NCBI GenBank assembly: GCA_938041705.1
Contig: CALISP010000211.1
Coordinates: 1 to 7,883 of the forward strand
Reading direction: 5' to 3'
Source: an uncultured Cocleimonas sp.
GTDB taxonomy: Bacteria; Pseudomonadota; Gammaproteobacteria; Thiotrichales; Thiotrichaceae
DNA: 7,883 nucleotides
Shown here: piece by piece, positions 1 to 4,945 of the stretch
Numbering within the stretch: position 1 is the stretch's first letter
Layout of the letters: every line of letters starts with the position of its first letter
Translations under genes and position numbers: made by a program
The notes under the pieces: model-generated
Told to the model about the DNA's origin: nothing
What the model saw: the letters and a program-made list of their open reading frames with translations, nothing else
Database searches by the model: none

Positions 1-30
1 ACTGTTACTGTTTTTAGTATTGTTATTCAT
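1..30 (-). CDS. Start of a gene following the sigma factor (partial, 10 codons)
   Basis: On the minus strand an ATG at 30-28 opens a frame that stays open to the window edge (MNNNTKNSNS). It begins one base after the sigma-factor stop codon (TAATATG arrangement), a spacing typical of genes translated from one mRNA. No strong Shine-Dalgarno sequence is seen, which fits translational coupling. ECF sigma factors are often followed directly by their anti-sigma factor, so that is the natural guess. Ten residues cannot show it: no zinc-binding or membrane motif is visible yet. The polar Asn/Thr/Ser start is uninformative. Confidence 0.5.
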   Translation of the reverse strand, partial: MNNNTKNSNS

Positions 31-31
31 A

Positions 32-628
32 TTATGTAAGTAGATCTTCATTACTCAAAATAGCTTTTAAATGCTTTCTAGCATAGAACATACGAGTTTT
101 AACCGTATTTTCCGAAACATCTAACATCTCTGAAATTTCTCTAATTGAAAGTTCGCGAAAATAAACAAGTTCTATTACTTCTCTATGTTTTTCGCTTAAT
201 TTCCCAATGCTATCAACTAATTGATCGTCTCTTTCAGTGATGACCATTTCTTCTTCAGGAAGAAGATCTGTATCCTCAATATTTAATTGTTCAAAGTTAT
301 CATCTTGTAAAACTTCTCTATTCTTTCGCAAGTATCCAATCACGCGGAATCTAGCTATTGAATGAATCCAAGTTGAAGGTTGTGATAAACCAGAAAAACT
401 ACCCGCTGATTTCCAAACCTCAATCATTGCTTCGTCAGCCATATCAGCTGCTAATGCAATATCATTTTTCAACATTCGACTACAAAATTTAATCAGCCTT
501 GGTTGAAAAATTTTGTACAACTCAGTGAATGCATCTCGTTCACCTTCAGCAATCTTTTTTAACAATAGTGCATGATGTTCAGCGCCATTATTTTCCGATT
601 GCTTATTGCTATTATTCTCTGCATTCAT
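32..628 (-). CDS. ECF-type (sigma-70 family) RNA polymerase sigma factor
   Basis: Predicted alternative sigma factor of 198 aa, which would direct core RNA polymerase to a stress or envelope regulon. It has the two-domain ECF layout. Region 2 spans about residues 31-102, with the DAFTELY start, the AADMADEAMIEVWK helix and the STWIHSIARFRVIGYLRK segment that recognises and melts the -10. An acidic linker (about 108-127) follows. Region 4 spans about 138-190, with a helix-turn-helix (SIREISEMLDVSENTVKTRM) for -35 binding. There is no sigma 1.1 or region 3, as expected for ECF. The ATG is the only start that keeps region 2 whole; the Shine-Dalgarno is weak. The next gene starts one base after the stop and may be an anti-sigma factor. 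Family assignment is secure; the ECF subgroup and the signal are not. No promoter could be assigned in its AT-rich upstream region. Confidence 0.93.
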   Translation of the reverse strand: MNAENNSNKQSENNGAEHHALLLKKIAEGERDAFTELYKIFQPRLIKFCSRMLKNDIALAADMADEAMIEVWKSAGSFSGLSQPSTWIHSIARFRVIGYLRKNREVLQDDNFEQLNIEDTDLLPEEEMVITERDDQLVDSIGKLSEKHREVIELVYFRELSIREISEMLDVSENTVKTRMFYARKHLKAILSNEDLLT

Positions 629-735
629 TTACTAAGTGATCTCTATCAAAAAAATGTTCAAAAAAAGTTAAAAAAATTACAAATAAATTATTCATGCATA
701 ATTTAGCACAAATATATGAACCTTTATCAATTCAA

Positions 736-763
736 TTGCTACTTACATACGCGAGACGATAAT
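736..763 (+). promoter_or_regulatory. Possible sigma-70 promoter for candidate small RNA
   Basis: TTGCTA at 736-741 and GATAAT at 758-763 are separated by 16 bases. The -10 matches consensus at 5 of 6 positions and the -35 at 4 of 6. Transcription would start near 770 and end at the terminator at 869-894. In such AT-rich DNA, matches of this quality also occur by chance. Confidence 0.35.
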
Positions 764-769
764 TTGAGG

Positions 770-894
770 CTTTTTTGCCTTTAAAACCTTTATTTATAGC
801 GTATCGCTAACAATTTCAGAGGATAACTTATTAAAAGTTATTTTCAAAACCGACTCCCTCGCAACTTTAGCGGACTTTATGTCCGCTTTTTTTT
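770..894 (+). ncRNA. Candidate small RNA (or gshB leader) ending in an intrinsic terminator
   Basis: A plus-strand transcript of about 100-125 nt is inferred because a textbook terminator stands at 869-894 with no plus-strand gene before it. Upstream of it can fold a small hairpin TAGCG-TAT-CGCTA (797-809) and a 10-bp stem with two G-U pairs (820-829 with 835-844, loop ATTAA). Between the second hairpin and the terminator lies an unpaired C-rich stretch (about 849-866) containing CTCCC, which is complementary to Shine-Dalgarno-like GGGAG. A U-rich 3' tail follows the terminator stem, as in Hfq-bound sRNAs. The alternative is a 5' leader with an attenuator for gshB, whose start codon lies 53 bases downstream. 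It matches no RNA family I recognise; the 5' end is a guess. Confidence 0.4.
869..894 (+). terminator. Rho-independent terminator
   Basis: Perfect 7-bp stem AGCGGAC (869-875) with GTCCGCT (881-887), loop TTTAT, running into eight T (887-894). The T-run is only on the plus strand, so it stops plus-strand transcription. No coding gene precedes it on that strand. Confidence 0.85.
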
Positions 895-920
895 GCATAA
901 AATAAATTTCAGCTTACAAT
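893..920 (+). promoter_or_regulatory. Possible sigma-70 promoter of gshB
   Basis: TTGCAT at 893-898, overlapping the end of the terminator T-run, and TACAAT at 915-920 (5 of 6 to consensus), 16 bases apart. This would start a transcript about 20 bases before the gshB ATG. The weak -35 makes this tentative. Confidence 0.4.
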
Positions 921-946
921 GTTCAAAATTCTTTGAGCTATTCTTC

Positions 947-1924
947 ATGCAAACTTCAACTCACACAAATACCAGTCTTGGATTCGTCATGGATCCAATT
1001 AGCGAAATAAATGTAAAAAAAGACAGCACCTTTGCGATGATGTTGGAAGCACAACGAAGAAATCATGTTGTTTTTTACATGACTCAATCAGACCTATTCT
1101 TAAAAGGCGATACAGTTTACGCGAATATGTCTGCCGTAAAAGTAATGGATAACTCAGATAAATGGTATGAACTAGAAGAAGCACAAGTCAGGCCATTACA
1201 CGAGCTTTCGTGTGTTTCAATGCGAAAAGACCCACCCTTCGACATGGAATACATATATTCAACATATCTTTTAGAGCTAGCTGAACAAAGAGGATGTCTT
1301 GTTATTAATAAACCCTCTAGCGTTCGTTCCGCTAATGAAAAGCTCTTTACTGCATGGTTTCCTGGCTGTGGACCGGAAACATTAGTTACCAAGGATATGG
1401 CTCGACTGAAAGCATTCCATGAAGAATTAAAGCATATTGTGGTAAAACCCTTAGATGGAATGGGCGGCTCAATGGTCTTTCAAGTCCGTGAAAATGATGC
1501 AAATAGAAGTGTCATTCTTGAAGCTATAACCCAGAACGGAACCCAAACTGTCATGGCTCAACGCTTCTTACCTGAATTTAAAGATGGTGATAAACGTATA
1601 TTAATGATTAATGGCAAACCTTTTCCACATGGTTTATCCCGAATACCTGCCGAGGGTGAAAGTAGAGGTAATCTAGCAGCTGGAGCAGCTTCTGAAGGTA
1701 GAGACTTAACTAAACGCGAATTAGAAATCTGCGAAATTGTGGGCCCAAAATTAAAAGAAATGGGCCTAATGTTTGTTGGTTTAGATGTGATTGGCGATTA
1801 TTTAACTGAAATAAATGTCACTAGTCCAACCTGTATTAGAGAACTTGATACTATTTACTCCGCCAATATAGCTGGCTTATTAATAGATGAAATAGAGAAG
1901 GAATTAGTAGGGAAAGCATCATGA
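947..1924 (+). CDS. gshB: Glutathione synthetase
   Basis: Catalyses the ATP-dependent joining of gamma-glutamylcysteine and glycine, the second step of glutathione synthesis, in the cytoplasm. At 325 aa it is close to E. coli GshB (316). Visible hallmarks are the N-terminal substrate domain with GFVMDPISEINVKKDS (12-27) and MRKDPPFD (92-99), then the ATP-grasp domain with VVKPLDGMGG (165-174), the MAQ..FKDGDKRIL strand (203-219), the glycine-rich RIPAEGESRGNLAAG loop (232-246) and the metal-binding end GLDVIGDYLTEINVTSPT (278-295). The frame is open back to a TTG at 893, but that codon lies in the terminator T-run. The ATG at 947 has GAG at 935-937 and matches the family N terminus, so I use it. 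The stop overlaps the next gene's ATG. The first-step gene gshA is not in the window. Confidence 0.97.
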   Translation: MQTSTHTNTSLGFVMDPISEINVKKDSTFAMMLEAQRRNHVVFYMTQSDLFLKGDTVYANMSAVKVMDNSDKWYELEEAQVRPLHELSCVSMRKDPPFDMEYIYSTYLLELAEQRGCLVINKPSSVRSANEKLFTAWFPGCGPETLVTKDMARLKAFHEELKHIVVKPLDGMGGSMVFQVRENDANRSVILEAITQNGTQTVMAQRFLPEFKDGDKRILMINGKPFPHGLSRIPAEGESRGNLAAGAASEGRDLTKRELEICEIVGPKLKEMGLMFVGLDVIGDYLTEINVTSPTCIRELDTIYSANIAGLLIDEIEKELVGKAS

Positions 1925-2337
1925 ATACACGTGTTAAATGGCTAGATAATATGAGTTTTGTAGGAGAATCAGCCAGTGGTCACTCAGTAGTCATGGATGG
2001 TCCACCTGAATCTGGCGGACGAAATCTTGGTGTACGCCCTATGGAAATGTTATTACTGGGTCTTGGTGGATGTTCTTCATTCGATATTGTCTCAATGCTA
2101 AAGAAAGGCAAACAAGATTTAGTCGATTGTGAAGTCGAAATTAGCGCCGAGCGTGCAGAGTCTGAACCCAAAGTATTCACTAAAATTCATATGCATTTTA
2201 TTATTTCAGGAAATGATTTATCAGAAAAACGAGTAAAAAGAGCTATAGAACTGTCAGCAGAAAAATATTGCTCTGCTTCTATCATGCTTGGTAAAACCGC
2301 TGAAGTGACTCATGACTTTGAAATGCGCCAAGTTTAA
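1921..2337 (+). CDS. OsmC/Ohr-superfamily protein, YhfA-like
   Basis: A 138-aa OsmC-fold protein most like E. coli YhfA: ARVKW-type start (TRVKWLDNMSFVGESASGH), PMEM (40-43), GGCSSFD (49-55), VDCEVEISAER (68-78) and LSAEKYCSAS (111-120) all correspond. Cys51 and Cys117 sit where Ohr/OsmC proteins carry the peroxidatic and resolving cysteines, so a thiol peroxidase-like activity is possible. The YhfA branch has no settled substrate that I know of. The ATG overlaps the gshB stop (ATGA), implying translational coupling; pairing with glutathione synthesis suggests a role in thiol or peroxide handling (inference). No clear terminator follows: 2338-2429 shows no strong hairpin. Confidence 0.92.
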   Translation: MNTRVKWLDNMSFVGESASGHSVVMDGPPESGGRNLGVRPMEMLLLGLGGCSSFDIVSMLKKGKQDLVDCEVEISAERAESEPKVFTKIHMHFIISGNDLSEKRVKRAIELSAEKYCSASIMLGKTAEVTHDFEMRQV

Positions 2338-2429
2338 TTATATTACTTCTCTTCTTTTTATTATTCATCTCATATAACACTACAAGTAAGAATCTAATTT
2401 TCCCACACATTTGATTAGTTTTAAAATAT

Positions 2430-2451
2430 TCATGAGATTTAAATCAGATGA
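2430..2451. promoter_or_regulatory. Palindromic candidate operator upstream of the peptidase gene
   Basis: A 22-base imperfect palindrome with a perfect GATTTAAATC core (2436-2445) and outer TCAT/ATGA arms; 9 of 11 positions are symmetric. Its centre is about 62 bases upstream of the predicted start of transcription, where activators often bind. It is not a recognisable CRP or FNR site. Confidence 0.3.
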
Positions 2452-2467
2452 CAGGTTAGTCCTAAAT

Positions 2468-2496
2468 TTGATGAAAATACTCATTTAACCTATAAT
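2468..2496 (+). promoter_or_regulatory. Sigma-70 promoter of the NlpC/P60 peptidase gene
   Basis: TTGATG at 2468-2473, 17-base spacer, perfect TATAAT at 2491-2496. Transcription would start near 2503, giving a leader of about 50 bases. The ribosome binding site TAAGGGA (2537-2543) precedes the ATG at 2555 by 11 bases. Confidence 0.75.
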
Positions 2497-2554
2497 CGCC
2501 TCGCCAATAAAAAACCAAAACAATAAACGGCACTATTAAGGGATTTAGATACTA

Positions 2555-3121
2555 ATGAAAATTTTTCATCAGATAGGCCTTTGCCTACTTTTACTAAGTA
2601 TGCAAACCACTACTTTTGCAGCTAATAAAGTTCATGATAAACAGCTACTTCAAGCCTACGATGTTCTTTTTAATAAATCTGTAAAAAAAATCGCTACCGC
2701 TAGAAAAAACATAAGCAAGAAAACTGCCGCTAAAAAGCCAACTCAAAGAACACCACAAATCAATGCGACGCTAGTTGCAAAAAAACAAATTAATAAAAAG
2801 TATAAATGGGGTGGTACAAACCCATACACGGGCTTTGATTGTAGCGGATTAATGCAATACGCATACAAGGCTTCTAAAGTTCACTTACCAAGAACCGCAG
2901 CTGCTCAATACAAACATACAAAGCGTGTTTCGATGAAAAACCTAAAGGTAGGTGATTTAATCTTTTTCCACACACGTAGAACACGCGCTAGAGTAAATCA
3001 TGTTGGAATTTACCTAGGCGGTGGGAAATTTATTCATGCCCCTCGAAGAGGAAAGCTAGTTTCAATTACTGACTTGAACAGCTATTGGCGAAGAAAAGCA
3101 GTAGGTGCAGGACGAGTATAG
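2555..3121 (+). CDS. Secreted NlpC/P60-family cysteine peptidase (probable cell-wall hydrolase)
   Basis: A 188-aa exported protein, probably a peptidoglycan endopeptidase cutting stem or cross-link peptides in the periplasm. Residues 1-22 form a signal peptide with a hydrophobic core and a likely cut after TFA. Cys10 is inside the core without a lipobox, so it is not a lipoprotein. Residues 41-85 are a Lys/Arg-rich linker. The NlpC/P60 domain covers about 82-175: KYKWGGTNPYTGFDCSGLMQ carries the catalytic Cys96, VNHVGIYLG has His149 and FIHAPR has the third polar residue, His161. GDLIFF (133-138) is also typical. The C terminus is again strongly basic (YWRRK). Own promoter and good ribosome binding site. 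No SH3, LysM or other wall-binding domain is present, so the basic linker may do that job (inference). Confidence 0.93.
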   Translation: MKIFHQIGLCLLLLSMQTTTFAANKVHDKQLLQAYDVLFNKSVKKIATARKNISKKTAAKKPTQRTPQINATLVAKKQINKKYKWGGTNPYTGFDCSGLMQYAYKASKVHLPRTAAAQYKHTKRVSMKNLKVGDLIFFHTRRTRARVNHVGIYLGGGKFIHAPRRGKLVSITDLNSYWRRKAVGAGRV

Positions 3122-3146
3122 TTTAAAATGACACCCCCCTACTTTT
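3118..3146 (+). repeat. Dispersed short repeat, copy 1
   Basis: Bases 3127-3146 are identical over 20 positions to 7651-7670, in the same orientation (core TGACACCCCCCTACTTTT). Similarity continues upstream as ATAGTT-AAA with a 2-base gap, so the unit may include the peptidase stop codon (3119-3121), and more loosely downstream. Both copies lie just after a plus-strand gene. Confidence 0.75.
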
Positions 3147-3174
3147 GAGAGGTTTTCTTAATATCAAACACAAA

Positions 3175-3218
3175 CCACTATTTTATTTTAGCAATGCCTT
3201 ATTTCAATTAAATAGTGG
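3175..3218. repeat. Inverted repeat between convergent genes
   Basis: CCACTATTT (3175-3183) and AAATAGTGG (3210-3218) form a perfect 9-bp stem with a 26-base loop. On the minus strand the stem is followed by TTTGTGTTTG, so it might act as a weak terminator for the small membrane-protein gene that ends at 3230. The long loop and imperfect T-run make this uncertain. Confidence 0.4.
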
Positions 3219-3229
3219 ATACAGCTTAA

Positions 3230-3577
3230 CTATTCAGTAGTTGTTTTTTCTTCCGTAACGGGTTCTGTAACCTCCGTTGATTCTTCAGTAGATTTTTTTT
3301 CACCAGTCTCAGTCGACTCACTAGTTTCAGGTTTTGTGGTATCTGTACTTATATCTCCTGCATTTTCAGTAGCTTCTTTCTCTTCAGTTTTTGTTGCAGG
3401 AACTGCTTCCGTCGTAGCTTCAGAACTTTCAGTTGAAGCAGTCGTTTCCGCATTTAATGGTATACCTAAATTCATAGCATTACCTTCAACAGCAGGACGC
3501 AAAACCATAAGTACAAACACTGCCGTTGCTAAAGCAGCAAAAATAAGCATACCAACTGTATTACTTGAAGATTTCAT
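3230..3577 (-). CDS. Small membrane-anchored Thr/Glu/Ser-rich protein of unknown function
   Basis: A 115-aa protein I do not recognise. Residues 9-27 form one hydrophobic helix (GMLIFAALATAVFVLMVLR), more likely an uncleaved anchor or signal anchor than a cleaved signal peptide. Residues 43-115 are low-complexity, dominated by Thr, Glu, Ser and Ala with scattered Lys, strongly acidic and probably disordered. Translation is well supported by AAAGGA (3590-3585 on the minus strand), seven bases before the ATG. It lies 90 bases downstream of ispB on the same strand and may be co-transcribed with it. Such tails occur in envelope proteins as spacers or in partner-binding regions, but no function can be assigned. 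The opposite-strand frame through this region mirrors its codon bias and is not a gene. Confidence 0.75.
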   Translation of the reverse strand: MKSSSNTVGMLIFAALATAVFVLMVLRPAVEGNAMNLGIPLNAETTASTESSEATTEAVPATKTEEKEATENAGDISTDTTKPETSESTETGEKKSTEESTEVTEPVTEEKTTTE

Positions 3578-3622
3578 TTTAGAGTCCTTTGTGTATGTTT
3601 CTGATTAATCTTATCATTGTTG

Positions 3623-3645
3623 TTCACACTGCTTAGTAGTGTAAA
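3623..3645. repeat. Small inverted repeat between ispB and the downstream gene
   Basis: TTCACACT (3623-3630) and AGTGTAAA (3638-3645) pair with one mismatch around a 7-base loop. It sits between the ispB stop and the next gene's ribosome binding site. There is no T-run on either side, so it is not an intrinsic terminator. It could be an operator or an mRNA processing or stabilising hairpin. Confidence 0.35.
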
Positions 3646-3667
3646 CGCAGAGATAAGTTTTAAATAT

Positions 3668-4648
3668 TTAAGTCGTACGACTTAGAGAGAAGTTAGCTAA
3701 TTCGATTAAGGCCGTTTTAAATTCATTATCACTTAAAATACTCAAACTCTGATTAGCCAGTTGAGTTTCTCTTTTAGCAGCTTCAATCGTATATTCTAGC
3801 GCTTGCGTCTTATCAATGACTTTCATTACTTCATCAATATAATCAAGTCCACCTTCTTCGATTGCGCTTCTTATGAGAGCAGCATCTTCAGCTTCATTAT
3901 TTTCTTTACTAGTGCGCATGGCATAGATTAAAGGAAGTGTTGGCTTACCTTCAGCCAAATCATCTCCTACATTTTTCCCCATTTCATCACTATCAGCAAT
4001 GTAGTCGAGAATATCATCTACTAACTGAAAAGCAGTTCCTAAATGAACACCATATTGAGCTACAGCTTTTTCCTGCTCTTCAGTAAGACCAGCAAGAACA
4101 GCTCCCAGTTGACAAGCTGCTTCGAATAATTTCGCCGTTTTAGAATAAATAACCTCAAAATAACGCTCTTCACTGGTATCAGCGTCATTTATATTGAGAA
4201 GTTGAAGAACCTCACCTTCTGCAATTGTATTGGTTGTTTGAGCCATAATACTCATCACACGCATTTCATTGACATCGACCATCATCTCAAAAGCACGTGA
4301 ATATAAGAAATCACCGACTAAGACCGCTGCTTGATTACCCCAAACATTATTAGCTGTTTCTTTACCACGACGCATATCAGATTCATCAACCACATCGTCA
4401 TGCAGTAAGGTAGCCGTGTGTATAAACTCAACTATCGCCGCAACATCTACATGCTTTTCGCCCTGATATCCACAAGCTCGCGCCATTAACAATGCAAGCA
4501 TCGGGCGCAATCGTTTGCCGCCACTATTAATAATATAATTGCTTAATTGATTAACCAGAACCACATCTGATTGGAGTCTGAGGGTGATTAGAGCATCCAC
4601 AGCCTTCATATCATTTTCAGCTAATGCTTGTATTGATTTGTAATCCAC
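3668..4648 (-). CDS. ispB: Polyprenyl (octaprenyl-type) diphosphate synthase
   Basis: A trans-prenyltransferase that extends farnesyl diphosphate with isopentenyl units to make the ubiquinone side chain. At 326 aa it is close to E. coli IspB (323). The substrate-binding GGKRLRP is at 43-49. The first Asp-rich motif DDVVD is at 84-88 inside EFIHTATLLHDDVVDESDMRRG, and the second, DDILD, is at 211-215; both hold Mg-diphosphate. Ala79, five residues before the first motif, is small, as in long-chain synthases. The exact chain length (C40 or other) cannot be read from this. Translation starts at GTG (4648): the N terminus from there aligns with E. coli IspB, although the Shine-Dalgarno is poor. 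It is divergent from rpmA, the usual gammaproteobacterial arrangement, with its own promoter. Confidence 0.96.
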   Translation of the reverse strand: MDYKSIQALAENDMKAVDALITLRLQSDVVLVNQLSNYIINSGGKRLRPMLALLMARACGYQGEKHVDVAAIVEFIHTATLLHDDVVDESDMRRGKETANNVWGNQAAVLVGDFLYSRAFEMMVDVNEMRVMSIMAQTTNTIAEGEVLQLLNINDADTSEERYFEVIYSKTAKLFEAACQLGAVLAGLTEEQEKAVAQYGVHLGTAFQLVDDILDYIADSDEMGKNVGDDLAEGKPTLPLIYAMRTSKENNEAEDAALIRSAIEEGGLDYIDEVMKVIDKTQALEYTIEAAKRETQLANQSLSILSDNEFKTALIELANFSLSRTT

Positions 4649-4694
4649 GCTTTTTTATTTACTCTTAATTTTATTACGATATATAGAACAGCGA

Positions 4695-4723
4695 ATGCTA
4701 GGTAGATGAAGCTTAACTGTCAA
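4695..4723 (-). promoter_or_regulatory. Sigma-70 promoter of ispB
   Basis: On the minus strand, a perfect TTGACA (4723-4718), 17-base spacer and TAGCAT (4700-4695, 4 of 6 to TATAAT). Transcription would start near 4688, about 40 bases before the GTG. It is back to back with the rpmA promoter. Confidence 0.65.
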
Positions 4724-4754
4724 GTTTCATAGCTAAAAACATAAGGCTAAAATG

Positions 4755-4802
4755 TGATCGTTAACCAGCTTAATAAGTAGATTAACGTTTGACTAACGAT
4801 CA
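4755..4802. promoter_or_regulatory. Inverted repeat flanking the rpmA -35 box, candidate operator
   Basis: TGATCGTTA (4755-4763) and TAACGATCA (4794-4802) are perfect 9-base inverted repeats. A further TTAACG (4782-4787) repeats the inner part. The right arm begins at the last base of the rpmA -35 box, so a protein bound there could affect the divergent ispB and rpmA promoters. No known regulator consensus is recognised. Confidence 0.35.
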
Positions 4803-4817
4803 AACTGATTGTAGAAT
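4789..4817 (+). promoter_or_regulatory. Strong sigma-70 promoter of rpmA, stringent-type discriminator
   Basis: TTGACT (4789-4794), 17-base spacer, TAGAAT (4812-4817), each 5 of 6 to consensus. The bases after the -10 are GC-rich (CTCGCGGC, 4818-4825), the discriminator type seen at ppGpp/DksA-repressed ribosomal promoters. Predicted start of transcription is near 4824. Confidence 0.8.
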
Positions 4818-4823
4818 CTCGCG

Positions 4824-4945
4824 GCTTAAAACTAATTACTAAGTGGTTGAACATCCTAGCTTCAACTACGATGTCTTACAGTCTTTTTATATCGTTATTA
4901 TAAACAGTACTGCAAGACATACACTATAGAATAGAGGTTATTCAA
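4824..4945 (+). promoter_or_regulatory. Structured 5' leader of rpmA, in the place where rplU is expected
   Basis: About 120 nt of untranslated leader. Two consecutive hairpins are possible. The first has a 9-bp stem, 4843-4851 with 4861-4869 (one G-U pair, 9-base loop). The second has a 12-base stem, 4871-4882 with 4909-4920 (one A-C mismatch), topped by a 6-bp stem, 4886-4891 with 4899-4904. No U-run follows, so neither is a terminator. AGAGG at 4933-4937 is the rpmA ribosome binding site, 13 bases after the second stem. Long structured leaders are common before ribosomal protein operons as autoregulatory sites; that this is one is inference. Confidence 0.5.

Larger units (their letters stand above)
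629..946. other. 318-base intergenic region between divergent sigma gene and gshB
   Basis: No ORF of useful length is seen on either strand. Bases 629-735 are very AT-rich with long A and T runs and presumably hold the sigma-gene promoter on the minus strand, though no convincing -35/-10 pair stands out. Bases 736-894 hold a plus-strand promoter-like pair, hairpins and a terminator (annotated separately). Bases 895-946 hold a promoter-like pair and the translation start region of gshB. Confidence 0.8.

Noticed and set aside
767..780. AGGC-TTTTTT-GCCT as a second terminator
   Set aside because: Only a 4-bp stem, with just three T after it before an A-run, on either strand.
893..946. Longer gshB reading from a TTG at 893
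   Set aside because: The TTG lies in the T-run of the terminator, has no ribosome binding site, and the extra 18 residues do not match the conserved GshB N terminus; ATG 947 fits.
2555..2620. Lipoprotein signal in the peptidase (Cys10)
   Set aside because: Cys10 is in the middle of the hydrophobic core and the preceding residues (IGL) do not form a lipobox; a TFA cleavage site is better.
3336..3608. 90-residue plus-strand frame opposite the Thr/Glu/Ser-rich gene
   Set aside because: It is the antisense of a low-complexity codon pattern and has no ribosome binding site; the minus-strand gene has a strong one plus a clear membrane helix.
4871..4903. Ten-codon ORF MSYSLFISLL, faintly like the L21 start (MYAVF)
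   Set aside because: Too short, no Shine-Dalgarno, and no GGKQ or later L21 residues follow; it forms part of the leader hairpin. Resemblance is probably chance.
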